Positions 1 through 8,486 of a stretch of DNA of 64,000 nucleotides are shown piece by piece. Numbering within the stretch: the first letter of the stretch is position 1; every line of letters starts with the position of its first letter. The stretch spans positions 1 to 64,000 of the forward strand of contig NZ_JADYUI010000013.1 of assembly GCF_021531695.1 (NCBI RefSeq), read 5' to 3'. The notes below the pieces were generated by a model. It was not told where the DNA came from. It ran no database searches and saw only the letters and a program-made list of their open reading frames with translations. This DNA comes from Roseburia hominis. Lineage in GTDB: Bacteria > Bacillota > Clostridia > Lachnospirales > Lachnospiraceae. A program made the position numbers and the translations under genes.

Positions 1-73
1 GCGAGATAGCTCAGTTGGCTAGAGCATACGGTTCATACCCGTAGTGTCGAGGGTTCAAATCCCCCTCTCGCTA
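1..73 (+). tRNA. tRNA-Met (CAT anticodon), missing its first base
   Basis: Cloverleaf visible. The D arm starts at GCTC, the anticodon stem TACGG/CCGTA (27-31 and 39-43) encloses TTCATAC with anticodon CAT at 34-36, and the T loop is TTCAAAT. The acceptor stem pairs GCGAGA with TCTCGC and T72 would pair with a base just left of the window, so one 5' base is cut off. CCA is not encoded. It could be elongator Met, or Ile2 if the anticodon is lysidinylated; the sequence alone does not decide. Confidence 0.93.
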
Positions 74-83
74 TTATTGGAAA

Positions 84-117
84 AAGTTATGGATGTTTGG
101 ATTCCATAGCTTTTTTA
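84..117 (+). terminator. Terminator after tRNA-Met
   Basis: Inverted repeat AAGTTATGGA / TCCATAGCTT with a nine-base loop, followed by a T run. It sits ten bases after the tRNA end. Confidence 0.8.
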
Positions 118-178
118 TTGTAAAGAAAATTTTGGAATCTGTGATTTTTAATTTAATAAGATAAAAAGAGGTAACAAT

Positions 179-221
179 TCATGAGCAAGTAGCGAAGCGG
201 ATTGCGAATGTTTGTTTTGCT
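179..221 (+). repeat. Short palindromic repeat, copy R1
   Basis: Starts TCATGAGCAAGTAGCGAAGC, continues into an ATTGCGAATG loop and a degenerate right arm. Closely similar copies lie at 30770-30811 and 35149-35191. This copy is not attached to a gene end and its right arm (TTTGTTTTGC) has drifted, weakening the hairpin. Confidence 0.75.
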
Positions 222-907
222 GAAATGATATATAGTGGTTTGGATAAGAAACAAAATGAAGTTTATATCATATGATTAATTAGAAGTGATAATAAGAAAA
301 TATCTGTTGTTTCAAAATAGAATTTAAAATAGAAAACAGATATTTTCCTATTATAGAAGATAACCTTACGGATAGAAGAATATAGAAGTTATAAATGTCT
401 CTATATTTAAAAGATGTGCTTTTCTAGAATTATATCATGCTATTAATGAAAACACCATGTCGTTTCGCGAAAGTTTGACATTTTTCGACAATTTTTTTCC
501 ATTTGCCAGGAAGAGAATGAAAAGTAAAAGAAAATATGGGAGAAGTATGAAAATATAGCATAAATATACAGAGATAGCAAATAAAAATTCCGTGTATTAA
601 ATGAAAAACATATAAAAAATAAGTCGAATTTTGTTGCAAAGAAAAGATGGAAGAATTATAATTCTGTATAGAGAATGTTGGATTCTCAATGTGGTAAAAA
701 TGAGTTCTAGCCACGGTGTATTGATTGGGGAGGGTCATGCTTTTGACTCGTATTTACAAAATATAGGAGAATGTATGGATTGATTTTATGCGGTTTCCTA
801 AAAACACTGTCGAAAAGTAGGTATTTATGAGGTGAAAAAAGAGTGATTATTTATGCTATACATGGGCTGCTTAATGGTTCATGCGATGCTTTCCCCTTAA
901 GGGACTT

Positions 908-936
908 TCGGACTGCCAACCGGAAGTCCTCTTTTG
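908..936 (+). terminator. Possible terminator or leader hairpin
   Basis: Ten base pairs GGACTTTCGG / CCGGAAGTCC around an eight-base loop, then TCTTTTG. No gene lies immediately upstream, so it may be a leader element of the downstream GTPase gene rather than a gene-end terminator. Confidence 0.4.
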
Positions 937-1035
937 TTATAGAGGGAAGTTTTCTTCGATGGAAACTTGACAGAAATGCCAGTTAGGCTTATGATTTCAT
1001 TTAGTATAATTATCTTGAAAAAAGATAAAAGTATA

Positions 1036-1084
1036 AAGCGGCGTATGATGCGCCGCTTTAAATAAAGGCTGACTGGTATTAGTC
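1036..1084 (+). promoter_or_regulatory. Paired hairpins in the leader of the GTPase gene
   Basis: AAAGCGGCG / CGCCGCTTT (9 bp, loop TATGATG), then CTGACT / AGTCAG, directly before the AAGGAG ribosome binding site. No T run follows the first stem. The stems could be structural or regulatory; I do not recognise a known riboswitch class. Confidence 0.4.
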
Positions 1085-1104
1085 AGAAAAAGGAGATTGA
1101 TAAA

Positions 1105-2241
1105 ATGACAAAGATTGATATTATTTCAGGATTTCTCGGAGCCGGAAAGACGACTTTCATTAAGAAAATGTTGGAAGAAGCATTTAAGGGACAGCAGGTT
1201 GTTCTGATTGAAAATGAGTTTGGGGAAGTTGGCATTGATGGCGGATTTTTAAAAGATTACGGCATTCAGATTACAGAGATGAATTCGGGCTGTATCTGTT
1301 GTTCCCTGGTAGGAGATTTTGGAAAGAATCTGAATGAAGTCATTACAAAATATCATCCGGACCGTATTTTAATTGAGCCATCCGGTGTTGGTAAGCTTTC
1401 TGATGTCATGAAATCAGTCATTGATATCGAAAAAGAGCAGGATGTTAAGTTAAATGCGCTGGTTACTGTGGTAAATTCTTTAAAAGCATCCAAGCAGATG
1501 AAGGCATTTGGTGAATTCTTTAACAATCAGATTGAATTTGCAACTACTGTTATTTTAAGCAGAACACAGAATGCAAAACCTGAGCAGCTGGAATTTTGTG
1601 TAAAACAGATTCAGGAGTTAAACCCGAAAGCAGCAGTGATTACAACGGATTGGGATAAGATTTCCGGAGAACAGATCTTAAAGGTAATCGAGGGACAGGA
1701 TTCTTTGGAAATGAAACTTCTGGCAAATGAACGTCATGAAAAAGAAGCAGAAGAACATGAGCATGAACATCATCATGACCATGAACACGAACATGAGCAT
1801 CATCACGATCATGACCATGAAGAACACGAGCATGAGCATCATCACGATCATGACCATGAAGAACACGAGCATGAACATCATCATGAACACGATCACGAAG
1901 AACATGATGAGCACTGTACCTGTGGCTGTCATGACCATGAGCATCATCACCATCATCATGCAGATGATGTATTTACAAGCTGGGGTAAGGAAACTCCGCA
2001 TAAATACGACAAGGCAGTGATTGAAAATGCATTAAAGAAATTTGTGGATACCACAGAATATGGTGTGATTTTACGTGCAAAAGGTATGGTCGAAGCAAAA
2101 GACGGTTCCTGGATTTACTTTGATATGGTTTCCGGTGAATATGAAATCCGTGAAGGAGAACCGGATTATACCGGCAGACTTTGCGTAATCGGAACAGATT
2201 TGAAGGAACATGAACTGGAAGAATTATTTGAACTTGCATAG
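1105..2241 (+). CDS. CobW/COG0523 GTPase with His-rich metal-binding loop
   Basis: Member of the CobW/ZNG1 (COG0523) GTPases, which use GTP hydrolysis to deliver metals, often zinc or cobalt, to client proteins. Walker A GFLGAGKTT lies at residues 9-17 and the metal-binding CxCC motif (CICC) at 63-66. Residues 217-285 are almost entirely His, Glu and Asp, built from a 13-residue unit repeated about three times (39-bp DNA repeat from 1795), plus CTCGC at about 271-275. The C-terminal CobW_C domain follows. AAGGAG lies upstream of the ATG. It heads a run of same-strand genes. The His/Cys-rich insert favours zinc, nickel or cobalt buffering; the metal and client are not shown by sequence. Length (378 aa) is normal for the family once the insert is counted. 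Confidence 0.9.
   Translation: MTKIDIISGFLGAGKTTFIKKMLEEAFKGQQVVLIENEFGEVGIDGGFLKDYGIQITEMNSGCICCSLVGDFGKNLNEVITKYHPDRILIEPSGVGKLSDVMKSVIDIEKEQDVKLNALVTVVNSLKASKQMKAFGEFFNNQIEFATTVILSRTQNAKPEQLEFCVKQIQELNPKAAVITTDWDKISGEQILKVIEGQDSLEMKLLANERHEKEAEEHEHEHHHDHEHEHEHHHDHDHEEHEHEHHHDHDHEEHEHEHHHEHDHEEHDEHCTCGCHDHEHHHHHHADDVFTSWGKETPHKYDKAVIENALKKFVDTTEYGVILRAKGMVEAKDGSWIYFDMVSGEYEIREGEPDYTGRLCVIGTDLKEHELEELFELA
1795..1893 (+). repeat. 39-bp coding tandem repeat (His-rich unit)
   Basis: About 2.5 copies of a 39-bp in-frame unit that encodes HEHEHHHDHDHEE. The first two copies are almost identical and the third differs at a few bases. Such a repeat can change copy number by slippage. Confidence 0.85.
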
Positions 2242-2272
2242 AAGGATAATGTGTAGATAAGGAGGATTTCCC

Positions 2273-3220
2273 TTGGAAGAGACACCAGTATATTTGTTTA
2301 CCGGTTTTATGGACAGTGGAAAAACAACACTGATTCAGGAGACATTGTTTGATCAGGAGTTTGGAAATGGAGCAAAGACTTTGATTATTGCCTGTGAAGA
2401 TGGTGAGGTAGAGTATGATGAGGATAAATTAAAGAAGATTAATGCAAAACTTTTTCAGATTGAAAATGAGGAGGATTTTACGGAGGATTTGTTGCATAAT
2501 ATTAATTTACAGTATTTACCGGAGCAGGTTTTTATTGAATATAACGGAACCTGGGAGATGGCAAAGCTGCTTGAGATGAATCTGCCGGATGGCTGGGTTA
2601 TTGTGCAGTCTCTTGCAACAGCGGATGCAACGACGTATGAGATGTATTTAAATAATATGCGTGCCATGATTATGGAACAGCTGTTTCAGGCAGATGTGGT
2701 TATTTTTAATCGTTGCGATGATAATACACCGAAGGGCAAGTTCCGTCGTTCCGTAAAGGCTTTAAATCGAAAGGCGCAGATTGTTTATGAGCGTGCGGAT
2801 GGAAAAATTGATGAAGGAGATAATGAGGAGCTTCCTTTTGATATCAATGCACCGATTATAGAGTTGAGTGATGCGGATTATGGACTCTGGTATCTGGATG
2901 CGACGGATAATCCAAATCGTTATAATGGCAAGAAGATAAAGTTTTTGGCATTGGTATACAACCCGGAAAAAATGCAGAAAAAAGGCATTTTTGTGCCGGG
3001 AAGATTTGCAATGACTTGTTGCGAGGCAGATATTCAGTTTGTGGGATTTAAGTGTAAATATCCGAATGCAAAGGAAATTCCACATAAATCATGGATTACG
3101 ATTACTGCAGAGGTAAGAGTAGAATTTGCAAAAGAGTATCGGGGAAAAGGACCGGTTCTTTATCCGATTTCCATTGAACCGGCAGAAAAGCCGGAGGATG
3201 AACTGGTTTATTTCTCATGA
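2273..3220 (+). CDS. CobW-like GTPase fused to TIGR03943/YcgQ-like domain
   Basis: N-terminal P-loop GTPase with Walker A GFMDSGKTT at residues 11-19 and an NRCDD base-recognition motif near 146-150. The CxCC metal motif of canonical CobW proteins is absent. Residues from about 210, including FAMTCCEAD near 245-253 and a final EP..LVYF segment, resemble the C-terminal domain of the TIGR03943/DUF1980 (YcgQ) family, which in other Firmicutes occurs next to CobW GTPases and is often zinc-regulated (family knowledge). The start is TTG, chosen because AAGGAGGA lies eight bases upstream. It lies 31 bp after the first GTPase gene, so they are probably cotranscribed. The exact role is unknown; metal trafficking is inferred. 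Confidence 0.78.
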   Translation: MEETPVYLFTGFMDSGKTTLIQETLFDQEFGNGAKTLIIACEDGEVEYDEDKLKKINAKLFQIENEEDFTEDLLHNINLQYLPEQVFIEYNGTWEMAKLLEMNLPDGWVIVQSLATADATTYEMYLNNMRAMIMEQLFQADVVIFNRCDDNTPKGKFRRSVKALNRKAQIVYERADGKIDEGDNEELPFDINAPIIELSDADYGLWYLDATDNPNRYNGKKIKFLALVYNPEKMQKKGIFVPGRFAMTCCEADIQFVGFKCKYPNAKEIPHKSWITITAEVRVEFAKEYRGKGPVLYPISIEPAEKPEDELVYFS

Positions 3221-3249
3221 TGACATAGAGGAAAAGGAGAGGAAATATT

Positions 3250-4359
3250 ATGAAAAAGAAAATTTTGACCACCATGCTTGTGGCAGCTATGGCAATGACT
3301 GCATTTGCCGGCTGTGGAAGCAAAGAAGAAGCAACAAGTGATAATGCTGTATCAACTGCAAAGGAAAGTACCGCGAGTACAGAAACAAAGGATGAAGCAG
3401 AAAATGCAGAAACAAAAGAAGCCGGCACTACTTATAAAGTCGGTATTGTACAGTATGTGGATGATGCTTCTTTAAATCAGATTGAAGCTGCGATTGAAGC
3501 TGAATTGGATGCCAAAGGGGAAGAACTTGGTGTGACATTTGATTATGCAGACTATGCTTTTAATGGTCAGGCAGATTCTACGACTTTAAACCAGATTGCA
3601 AGCGAACTGGTAGCAGATGAGGTGGACGTGATTGTTCCGATTGCAACGCCAACTGCCATGATCATGCAGAATGCAACGGAAGACAATCAGATTCCGGTTG
3701 TATTTTCCGCGGTATCTGATCCGGAGAGTGCAGGATTAGTAGCAAGTAACGATGCACCGGGAGCCAATATTACAGGTACTTCGGATGCGTTGGATACGAA
3801 AGCCATTATGGATTTGATGTTTGCGGCTAATCCGGATATCAAGTCAGTCGGACTTTTATATAATAAGAGTGAGGATTCTTCTAAAAATCCGATTGCAGAG
3901 GCAAAAGCATATTTAGAGGAAAAAGGTGTTGAGGTCGTAGAAAAGACCGGAACAAACAATGCAGAAGTAAGCAGTGCAGCAGATGCGTTGGTAGCAGCAG
4001 GTGTGGATGCTGTATTTACACCGACAGACAATACGGTAATGACAGCAGAACTTGGAATTTATGAGAAGTTTACGGATGCTAAGATTCCACATTATGCAGG
4101 CGCAGATTCTTTTGCTTTAAATGGTGCATTCTTGGGTTATGGTGTGAACTACGAAGAACTTGGTACAAAGACTGCGGATATGGTTGTTGATATTTTAGTA
4201 AACGGAAAGAATCCGGCAGAAGTTCCGGTGCAGACTTTGGATAACGGAATTGCAACTGTAAATACAGAGACAGCAGAAGCAATCGGATTGGATTACAGTT
4301 CTTTTTCCGGTATGTGTGAGGCAGTGGTAGAAACGAAAACAGCAGAAGAATTTGAATAA
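3250..4359 (+). CDS. ABC transporter substrate-binding lipoprotein, COG2984 (TrpX-like)
   Basis: Lipoprotein signal peptide with lipobox AFAGC (Cys22), then an acidic linker to about residue 55 and a periplasmic-binding-type fold of the ABC_sub_bind family (PF04392/COG2984). This family includes binding proteins for aromatic amino acids (TrpX) in streptococci. Together with the next two genes it forms a complete importer. It starts 29 bp after the GTPase gene with AAAGGAGAGG before the ATG. Proximity to the trp operon makes tryptophan a reasonable ligand, but the genes lie outside the T-box unit, and the family also contains proteins of unknown ligand. Confidence 0.85.
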   Translation: MKKKILTTMLVAAMAMTAFAGCGSKEEATSDNAVSTAKESTASTETKDEAENAETKEAGTTYKVGIVQYVDDASLNQIEAAIEAELDAKGEELGVTFDYADYAFNGQADSTTLNQIASELVADEVDVIVPIATPTAMIMQNATEDNQIPVVFSAVSDPESAGLVASNDAPGANITGTSDALDTKAIMDLMFAANPDIKSVGLLYNKSEDSSKNPIAEAKAYLEEKGVEVVEKTGTNNAEVSSAADALVAAGVDAVFTPTDNTVMTAELGIYEKFTDAKIPHYAGADSFALNGAFLGYGVNYEELGTKTADMVVDILVNGKNPAEVPVQTLDNGIATVNTETAEAIGLDYSSFSGMCEAVVETKTAEEFE

Positions 4360-4413
4360 AGGTAACAGTTCAGCCATAACTGTTAGGAATAAATTAAACG
4401 GGGGTAGGGCATC

Positions 4414-5337
4414 ATGTCTTCCATTTTTACATTATCTATTGTGCAGAGTGCATTAGAGCTTGGACTTATCTATTCTCTGGTTGCACTTGCATTGTTTATA
4501 TCATTTTCTATTTTGAATATTGCAGATTTGTCGACAGACGGATGTTTTACCTTAGGGTGTGCGGTAGGTGCCATGGTGACACTTGCCGGACATCCGGTAT
4601 TAGCATTATTTGCAGCGATGTTTGCCGGAGTTTGCTCCGGTTACATCACTGCTTTTTTGCAGACAAAATTAGGAATAGAATCCATTCTTGCGGGAATTAT
4701 TGTAAATACCGGACTTTATACGATAAATATTGCAGTGATGGCAGGTTCATCTACCGTCAATTTATTTAACTTTGATACGCTATTCTCCTTGGCAAAGGAT
4801 AAAATCGGCGGCAGTTTTTCAAAAATTATTGTAGCCTTGGTTATCGTGATTCTGATTGCAATTTTTCTTGCATGGTTTCTTGGAACAAGGCTTGGATTAT
4901 CAATTCGTGCGACCGGAAATAATCCGGATATGGTAAAGGCATCCAGTATCAACCCTGGTTTTATGATTACGGTAGGACTTTGTGTGGCAAATGCGTTAAC
5001 AGGGCTTTCCGGGGCATTGCTGGCACAGTATCAGAAGTCCTGCGATATCAATCTTGGTACCGGAATGGTGACGATTGCACTTGCCAGTCTGATTATCGGA
5101 GAATCGTTGATTGGAAAAGGTTCTGTTCTTCGAAGAATTTTTGGTGTGGTACTGGGAAGTTGTCTGTATCGTTTTATCGTGGCGATTGCGTTACGGTTAA
5201 ATGTCCCGGCGGAAGCTTTAAAATTAGTATCTGCCATTATCGTCGCAGTTGCAATCGCTTTACCGTACATAAAAAAGCAGGTGGCATTTGAAAAGCAAAA
5301 ATCAGCTGCAATGAAAAAAAGAAGGGAGGGCAAATAA
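4414..5337 (+). CDS. ABC transporter permease, COG4120 (TrpY-like)
   Basis: Integral membrane protein of 307 residues with about eight hydrophobic segments, of the COG4120 branch of the LivH/RbsC-like permeases. The stretch RATGNNPDMVKASSIN in the middle matches the cytoplasmic loop that contacts the ATPase in this family. It ends in a basic tail and abuts the ATPase gene. It forms the membrane channel for the binding protein encoded upstream. The substrate is not determined; see the binding protein. Confidence 0.87.
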   Translation: MSSIFTLSIVQSALELGLIYSLVALALFISFSILNIADLSTDGCFTLGCAVGAMVTLAGHPVLALFAAMFAGVCSGYITAFLQTKLGIESILAGIIVNTGLYTINIAVMAGSSTVNLFNFDTLFSLAKDKIGGSFSKIIVALVIVILIAIFLAWFLGTRLGLSIRATGNNPDMVKASSINPGFMITVGLCVANALTGLSGALLAQYQKSCDINLGTGMVTIALASLIIGESLIGKGSVLRRIFGVVLGSCLYRFIVAIALRLNVPAEALKLVSAIIVAVAIALPYIKKQVAFEKQKSAAMKKRREGK

Positions 5338-6141
5338 ATGTTACAATTGAAAAATATCAGCAAAACGTTTAATGCCGGAACAGTAAATGAAAAAAAAGCC
5401 CTTCGAAATTTAAATCTTGATTTAAAAGACGGTGATTTTGCAACGATTGTCGGAAGCAATGGAGCAGGAAAATCTACGATGTTCAACGCTATTACAGGTG
5501 CTTTTTATGTGGATTGCGGTGAGATTATTTTAGATGATGAGGATATTACCTATAAGAAAGAGCATATAAGAAGCCGCGATATCGGACATTTGTTTCAGGA
5601 TCCGCTTCGCGGAACGGCACCGGGAATGACGATTGAAGAAAATATGGCATTGGCATATCTTCGGGCAAAAACCGCCAGACATGATTATTTCAGCCGAATC
5701 AGAAAAGAAGATAAAGAAAAATTCAGAGAACAGCTGGCACTTTTAAATATGGGATTGGAAGACCGGATGAAACAGCCGGTCGGACTTCTTTCCGGTGGAC
5801 AGCGTCAGGCATTAACGCTTCTTATGGCAACGATGGTAACACCAAAAATTTTGTTGTTGGATGAACATACGGCAGCTTTAGATCCGGCAACGGCAGAAAA
5901 GGTGTTAGAGCTTACAAAAAGCATTATCAAAGAGCGTAATATCACAGCACTTATGGTTACACACAATATGCATCAGGCAATTGAGCTCGGCAATCGCATT
6001 TTAATGATGGATCAGGGGCATATCATTCTTGATATAGAAGGAGAAGAAAAAGCAAAGCTTACCGTAGAGGAATTACTTGAGAAGTTTAAAGAGAATGCCG
6101 GTAAGGCACTTGACAATGACAGAATTTTGACAGCAGAGTAA
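5338..6141 (+). CDS. ABC transporter ATP-binding protein, COG1101 (TrpZ-like)
   Basis: ABC ATPase of 267 residues: Walker A GSNGAGKS at 39-46, Q loop at LFQDPLRG, signature LSGGQRQ near 152-158 and Walker B with DEHTAALDP, where His replaces the usual Pro, as is common in COG1101. The ATG directly follows the permease stop codon with GGGAGG upstream, so the two are translationally linked. It powers the COG2984/4120 importer. The fact that binding protein, permease and ATPase are contiguous and intact argues for a working transporter. Confidence 0.9.
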   Translation: MLQLKNISKTFNAGTVNEKKALRNLNLDLKDGDFATIVGSNGAGKSTMFNAITGAFYVDCGEIILDDEDITYKKEHIRSRDIGHLFQDPLRGTAPGMTIEENMALAYLRAKTARHDYFSRIRKEDKEKFREQLALLNMGLEDRMKQPVGLLSGGQRQALTLLMATMVTPKILLLDEHTAALDPATAEKVLELTKSIIKERNITALMVTHNMHQAIELGNRILMMDQGHIILDIEGEEKAKLTVEELLEKFKENAGKALDNDRILTAE

Positions 6142-6170
6142 AGCAAATGGGTGAGGGGATGGAGAAGAAA

Positions 6171-7904
6171 ATGACAAATAAAAAAAAGAGATGGCAGATA
6201 CTTTTAGTAATGTGTAGTTTGCTGACGACGGGACTATTTGGTGGTTGTGGGGAGAAAAAGACATCTTACTCCCAAACCGGGACAGAAGCAGAAGGTGTAA
6301 CAGAGATGGAAGCTTCTGCCGATACGCAGAATACACTTGCTTATATGACATCAATAAATAAAGGGAAAGCTGAGGTAATTGATGATAAATACAGAACATT
6401 TTATGAAGTATTTTTGTACAGCTTTTCGGATAGTGATGGAGATGGAATCGGAGACATTCGCGGTTTAATTGATAAATTGGACTATATCAATGATGGGGAT
6501 GATGAGACGGATACAGATCTTGGCTGTAACGGAATCTGGCTGATGCCGATTATGCCATCTACGACCTATCATAAATATGATGTTTTGGATTATCAAAATA
6601 TCGACGCACAATATGGAACGCTTGATGATTTTAAGGAACTGGTGGAAGAATGCCATGCAAGAGGTATAAATTTAATTATTGATCTGGTAATGAATCATAC
6701 TTCTTCAGAGCATCCATGGTTTCAGGCAGCGTGTGATTATATTAAAAGTTTAAATGGCGCAGAGCCTTCCGAAGAGGAGTGTCCTTATTTTGGTTATTAT
6801 CATTTTACCAGGGAACCAAAGGGAGATGTCTATTACGAAGTAGGAGACACCGGTTGGTATTATGAAGCCCAGTTTTGGAGTGAAATGCCGGATTTGAATC
6901 TGTCCAACGAAAAGGTGAGAAATGAGTTTGATACAATCACTTCTTTTTGGTTAGATCAGGGAGTGGATGGTTTTCGACTGGATGCGGCCGGAGAATATGA
7001 GACAGGACAGAACACAAAAAATGTAGAAATACTTACATGGTTTAATTCTATGGTAAAGGAAAAAGACGACGATGCCTATATTGTGGCAGAAGTATGGCAG
7101 GATTTGGATACTTATTCCCAATATTATGCCAGTGGGATTGACAGTTGTTTTGATTTTACGTTTGGTAATGCGAATGGAATTATTGCAAGTAGTGTAAAGA
7201 AGGCTTCCGGGTATGATGCATCTTCCTATGGAAAGGCATTGGAAAATGTGCAGAGTAAATTCGCCGAGTACAATGAAAATTATATTGATGCACCATTTTA
7301 TACCAATCATGATATGGCAAGAAGTGCAGGTTACTATTCCGGTGACTATAGTGAGAATATGACGAAGTTATCCGGTGCCATGAATTTATTTATGAGTGGA
7401 AATACTTTTTTGTATTATGGGGAAGAACTCGGAATGAAAGGTTCCGGAAAAGATGAAAACAAACGGGCACCGATGTATTGGAGCGACGATCCAAAGGACG
7501 AAAGTATGTGTAAGGGACCGGAAAATATGGATACGGTAAAGATGAAATATGGAAGTCTGGAAGAACAAAAAGAGGATCCTGATTCTGTTTATCATTTTTA
7601 TCATGAGGCTATCAGACTTCGCAATGAGTATCCGGCAATTGCCAGAGGAACCGTATCTTTCGAGGATGAAATTTCCAATGCTGATATTTGCGCAATCAAA
7701 AAGAAGTATGAGGATACCGAGCTTTTGATGGTTTATAATATTTCAGAAAAGACGGCAACTGTGGATTTATCCGCAGAGGCGGTAAATGATCATAGTGCTG
7801 ATGAAATGGAACTTGGCGGGGTACTTGTAACTACCCATGATCAGGTTGAGCTGGAGAACGGTCAGTTATCTCTTCCACCATATTCAGTCGCAATACTCAA
7901 ATAG
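6171..7904 (+). CDS. GH13 alpha-amylase-family lipoprotein
   Basis: Secreted, lipid-anchored glycoside hydrolase family 13 enzyme of about 577 residues. The signal peptide ends at lipobox GLFGGC (Cys26). The catalytic domain begins with YEVFLYSFSDSDGDGIGDI. Expected catalytic residues are visible: nucleophile Asp in GFRLDAAGE (about 269), acid/base Glu in VAEVWQD (about 307) and the transition-state Asp in NHDMARS. A C-terminal beta domain follows. ATGs also exist at 6147 and 6159, but GGAG sits six bases before 6171 and gives a conventional lipoprotein signal, so I prefer it. It likely cleaves alpha-glucans at the cell surface. It follows the ABC ATPase gene by only a few bases, an odd partner for a presumed amino-acid importer. 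Confidence 0.88.
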   Translation: MTNKKKRWQILLVMCSLLTTGLFGGCGEKKTSYSQTGTEAEGVTEMEASADTQNTLAYMTSINKGKAEVIDDKYRTFYEVFLYSFSDSDGDGIGDIRGLIDKLDYINDGDDETDTDLGCNGIWLMPIMPSTTYHKYDVLDYQNIDAQYGTLDDFKELVEECHARGINLIIDLVMNHTSSEHPWFQAACDYIKSLNGAEPSEEECPYFGYYHFTREPKGDVYYEVGDTGWYYEAQFWSEMPDLNLSNEKVRNEFDTITSFWLDQGVDGFRLDAAGEYETGQNTKNVEILTWFNSMVKEKDDDAYIVAEVWQDLDTYSQYYASGIDSCFDFTFGNANGIIASSVKKASGYDASSYGKALENVQSKFAEYNENYIDAPFYTNHDMARSAGYYSGDYSENMTKLSGAMNLFMSGNTFLYYGEELGMKGSGKDENKRAPMYWSDDPKDESMCKGPENMDTVKMKYGSLEEQKEDPDSVYHFYHEAIRLRNEYPAIARGTVSFEDEISNADICAIKKKYEDTELLMVYNISEKTATVDLSAEAVNDHSADEMELGGVLVTTHDQVELENGQLSLPPYSVAILK

Positions 7905-7940
7905 CAGAAGCTTGGAAAGTTTGAAAAGTTAAAAAAAGCA

Positions 7941-7969
7941 TTGACAGAATAATAGGGTTGTGTTAATCT
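7941..7969 (+). promoter_or_regulatory. Promoter of the trp operon
   Basis: A consensus -35 TTGACA at 7941-7946 is followed after 17 bases by TAATCT at 7964-7969. The -10 is weak, but the spacing is ideal and the T-box leader begins just downstream. Confidence 0.6.
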
Positions 7970-7984
7970 AATATTAATTTAAAG

Positions 7985-8411
7985 AAGAAAAGTCTATGAG
8001 CAAAAGTAGTACCGGGTACGATGCTTTCAGAGAGCTGTCGGTTGGTGTGAGACAGTAAGATAGTACTTAGCAGTAATTGCAGACGGGAATGGATTTGTGA
8101 GATGCGAAGTGAAACAGTAGTAGCGGATGCCGTTTCCCCACGTTACAGGGGTAGAATATAGAACTTGATTCTGTATTCAATGAGATGATAGCAGATAGGT
8201 GGCGTGTATTTTCCGATTCGGAGAATACACGCTTTTTAGTTGTAAAGGAAATTTTAAAAGTCCGATACAGCAAAAGTATTTTGTGCAGGATGCGCAGCTT
8301 GCAGAGCAGAGTAAGCGCATTTGCAATTGCTAAAAGTTATCATGAAAATGGGTGGCACCACGAGAATTCGTCCCTGACTTAAGCATGGCTTAGGTCAGGG
8401 ACATTTTTATT
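7985..8411 (+). promoter_or_regulatory. T-box riboswitch, tryptophan specific
   Basis: Leader RNA that senses uncharged tRNA-Trp. Stem I carries the AGAGAG distal motif and GGTTGGTGTGAGACAG. In the specifier loop GGAATGGATT the codon TGG (Trp) is at 8090-8092. The T-box proper, GGGTGGCACCACGAG, starts at 8350, and its TGGCACC bulge would pair with the tRNA 3' end. The competing terminator follows. Charged tRNA lets the terminator form; uncharged tRNA-Trp allows read-through into trpE (established T-box mechanism). The match of specifier and downstream genes makes the assignment firm. Confidence 0.95.
8370..8411 (+). terminator. T-box-controlled terminator
   Basis: Stem GTCCCTGACTTAAG / CTTAGGTCAGGGAC (14 bp, one G-T pair) with loop CATGG, then ATTTTTATT. 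Its 5' arm begins in the conserved T-box region, so antiterminator and terminator are mutually exclusive. Confidence 0.93.
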
Positions 8412-8486
8412 GTATAGGAAATAGTTTCGTGAAATGCGAGAGTGTGCTTTACACACTTTTGTCCGAGGATAGGGAGAGGATTTTTT

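Larger units (their letters stand above)
118..1104. other. Gene-free region with hairpins
   Basis: About 1 kb with no convincing gene: open frames are short, lack ribosome binding sites and are low in complexity. It contains one copy of the short palindromic repeat (179-221), a 12-bp-stem hairpin at about 296-347 (ATATCTGTT / AACAGATAT), a GC-richer hairpin at 908-936 (GGACTTTCGG / CCGGAAGTCC) followed by TCTTTTG, and hairpins just before the first GTPase gene (1037-1084). Confidence 0.6.

Noticed and set aside
430-738. 102-codon frame on the - strand near the left end
   Set aside because: AT-rich, low-complexity translation with no start signal.
970-1010. TTGACA ... TATAAT promoter before the first GTPase gene
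   Set aside because: The boxes at 967 and about 1004 are more than 30 bases apart; a weaker -35 at normal spacing may exist, but I cannot support it.
1678-2001. Met/Val-rich frame opposite the His-rich loop
   Set aside because: It is the reverse complement of the His codon repeat and not a gene.
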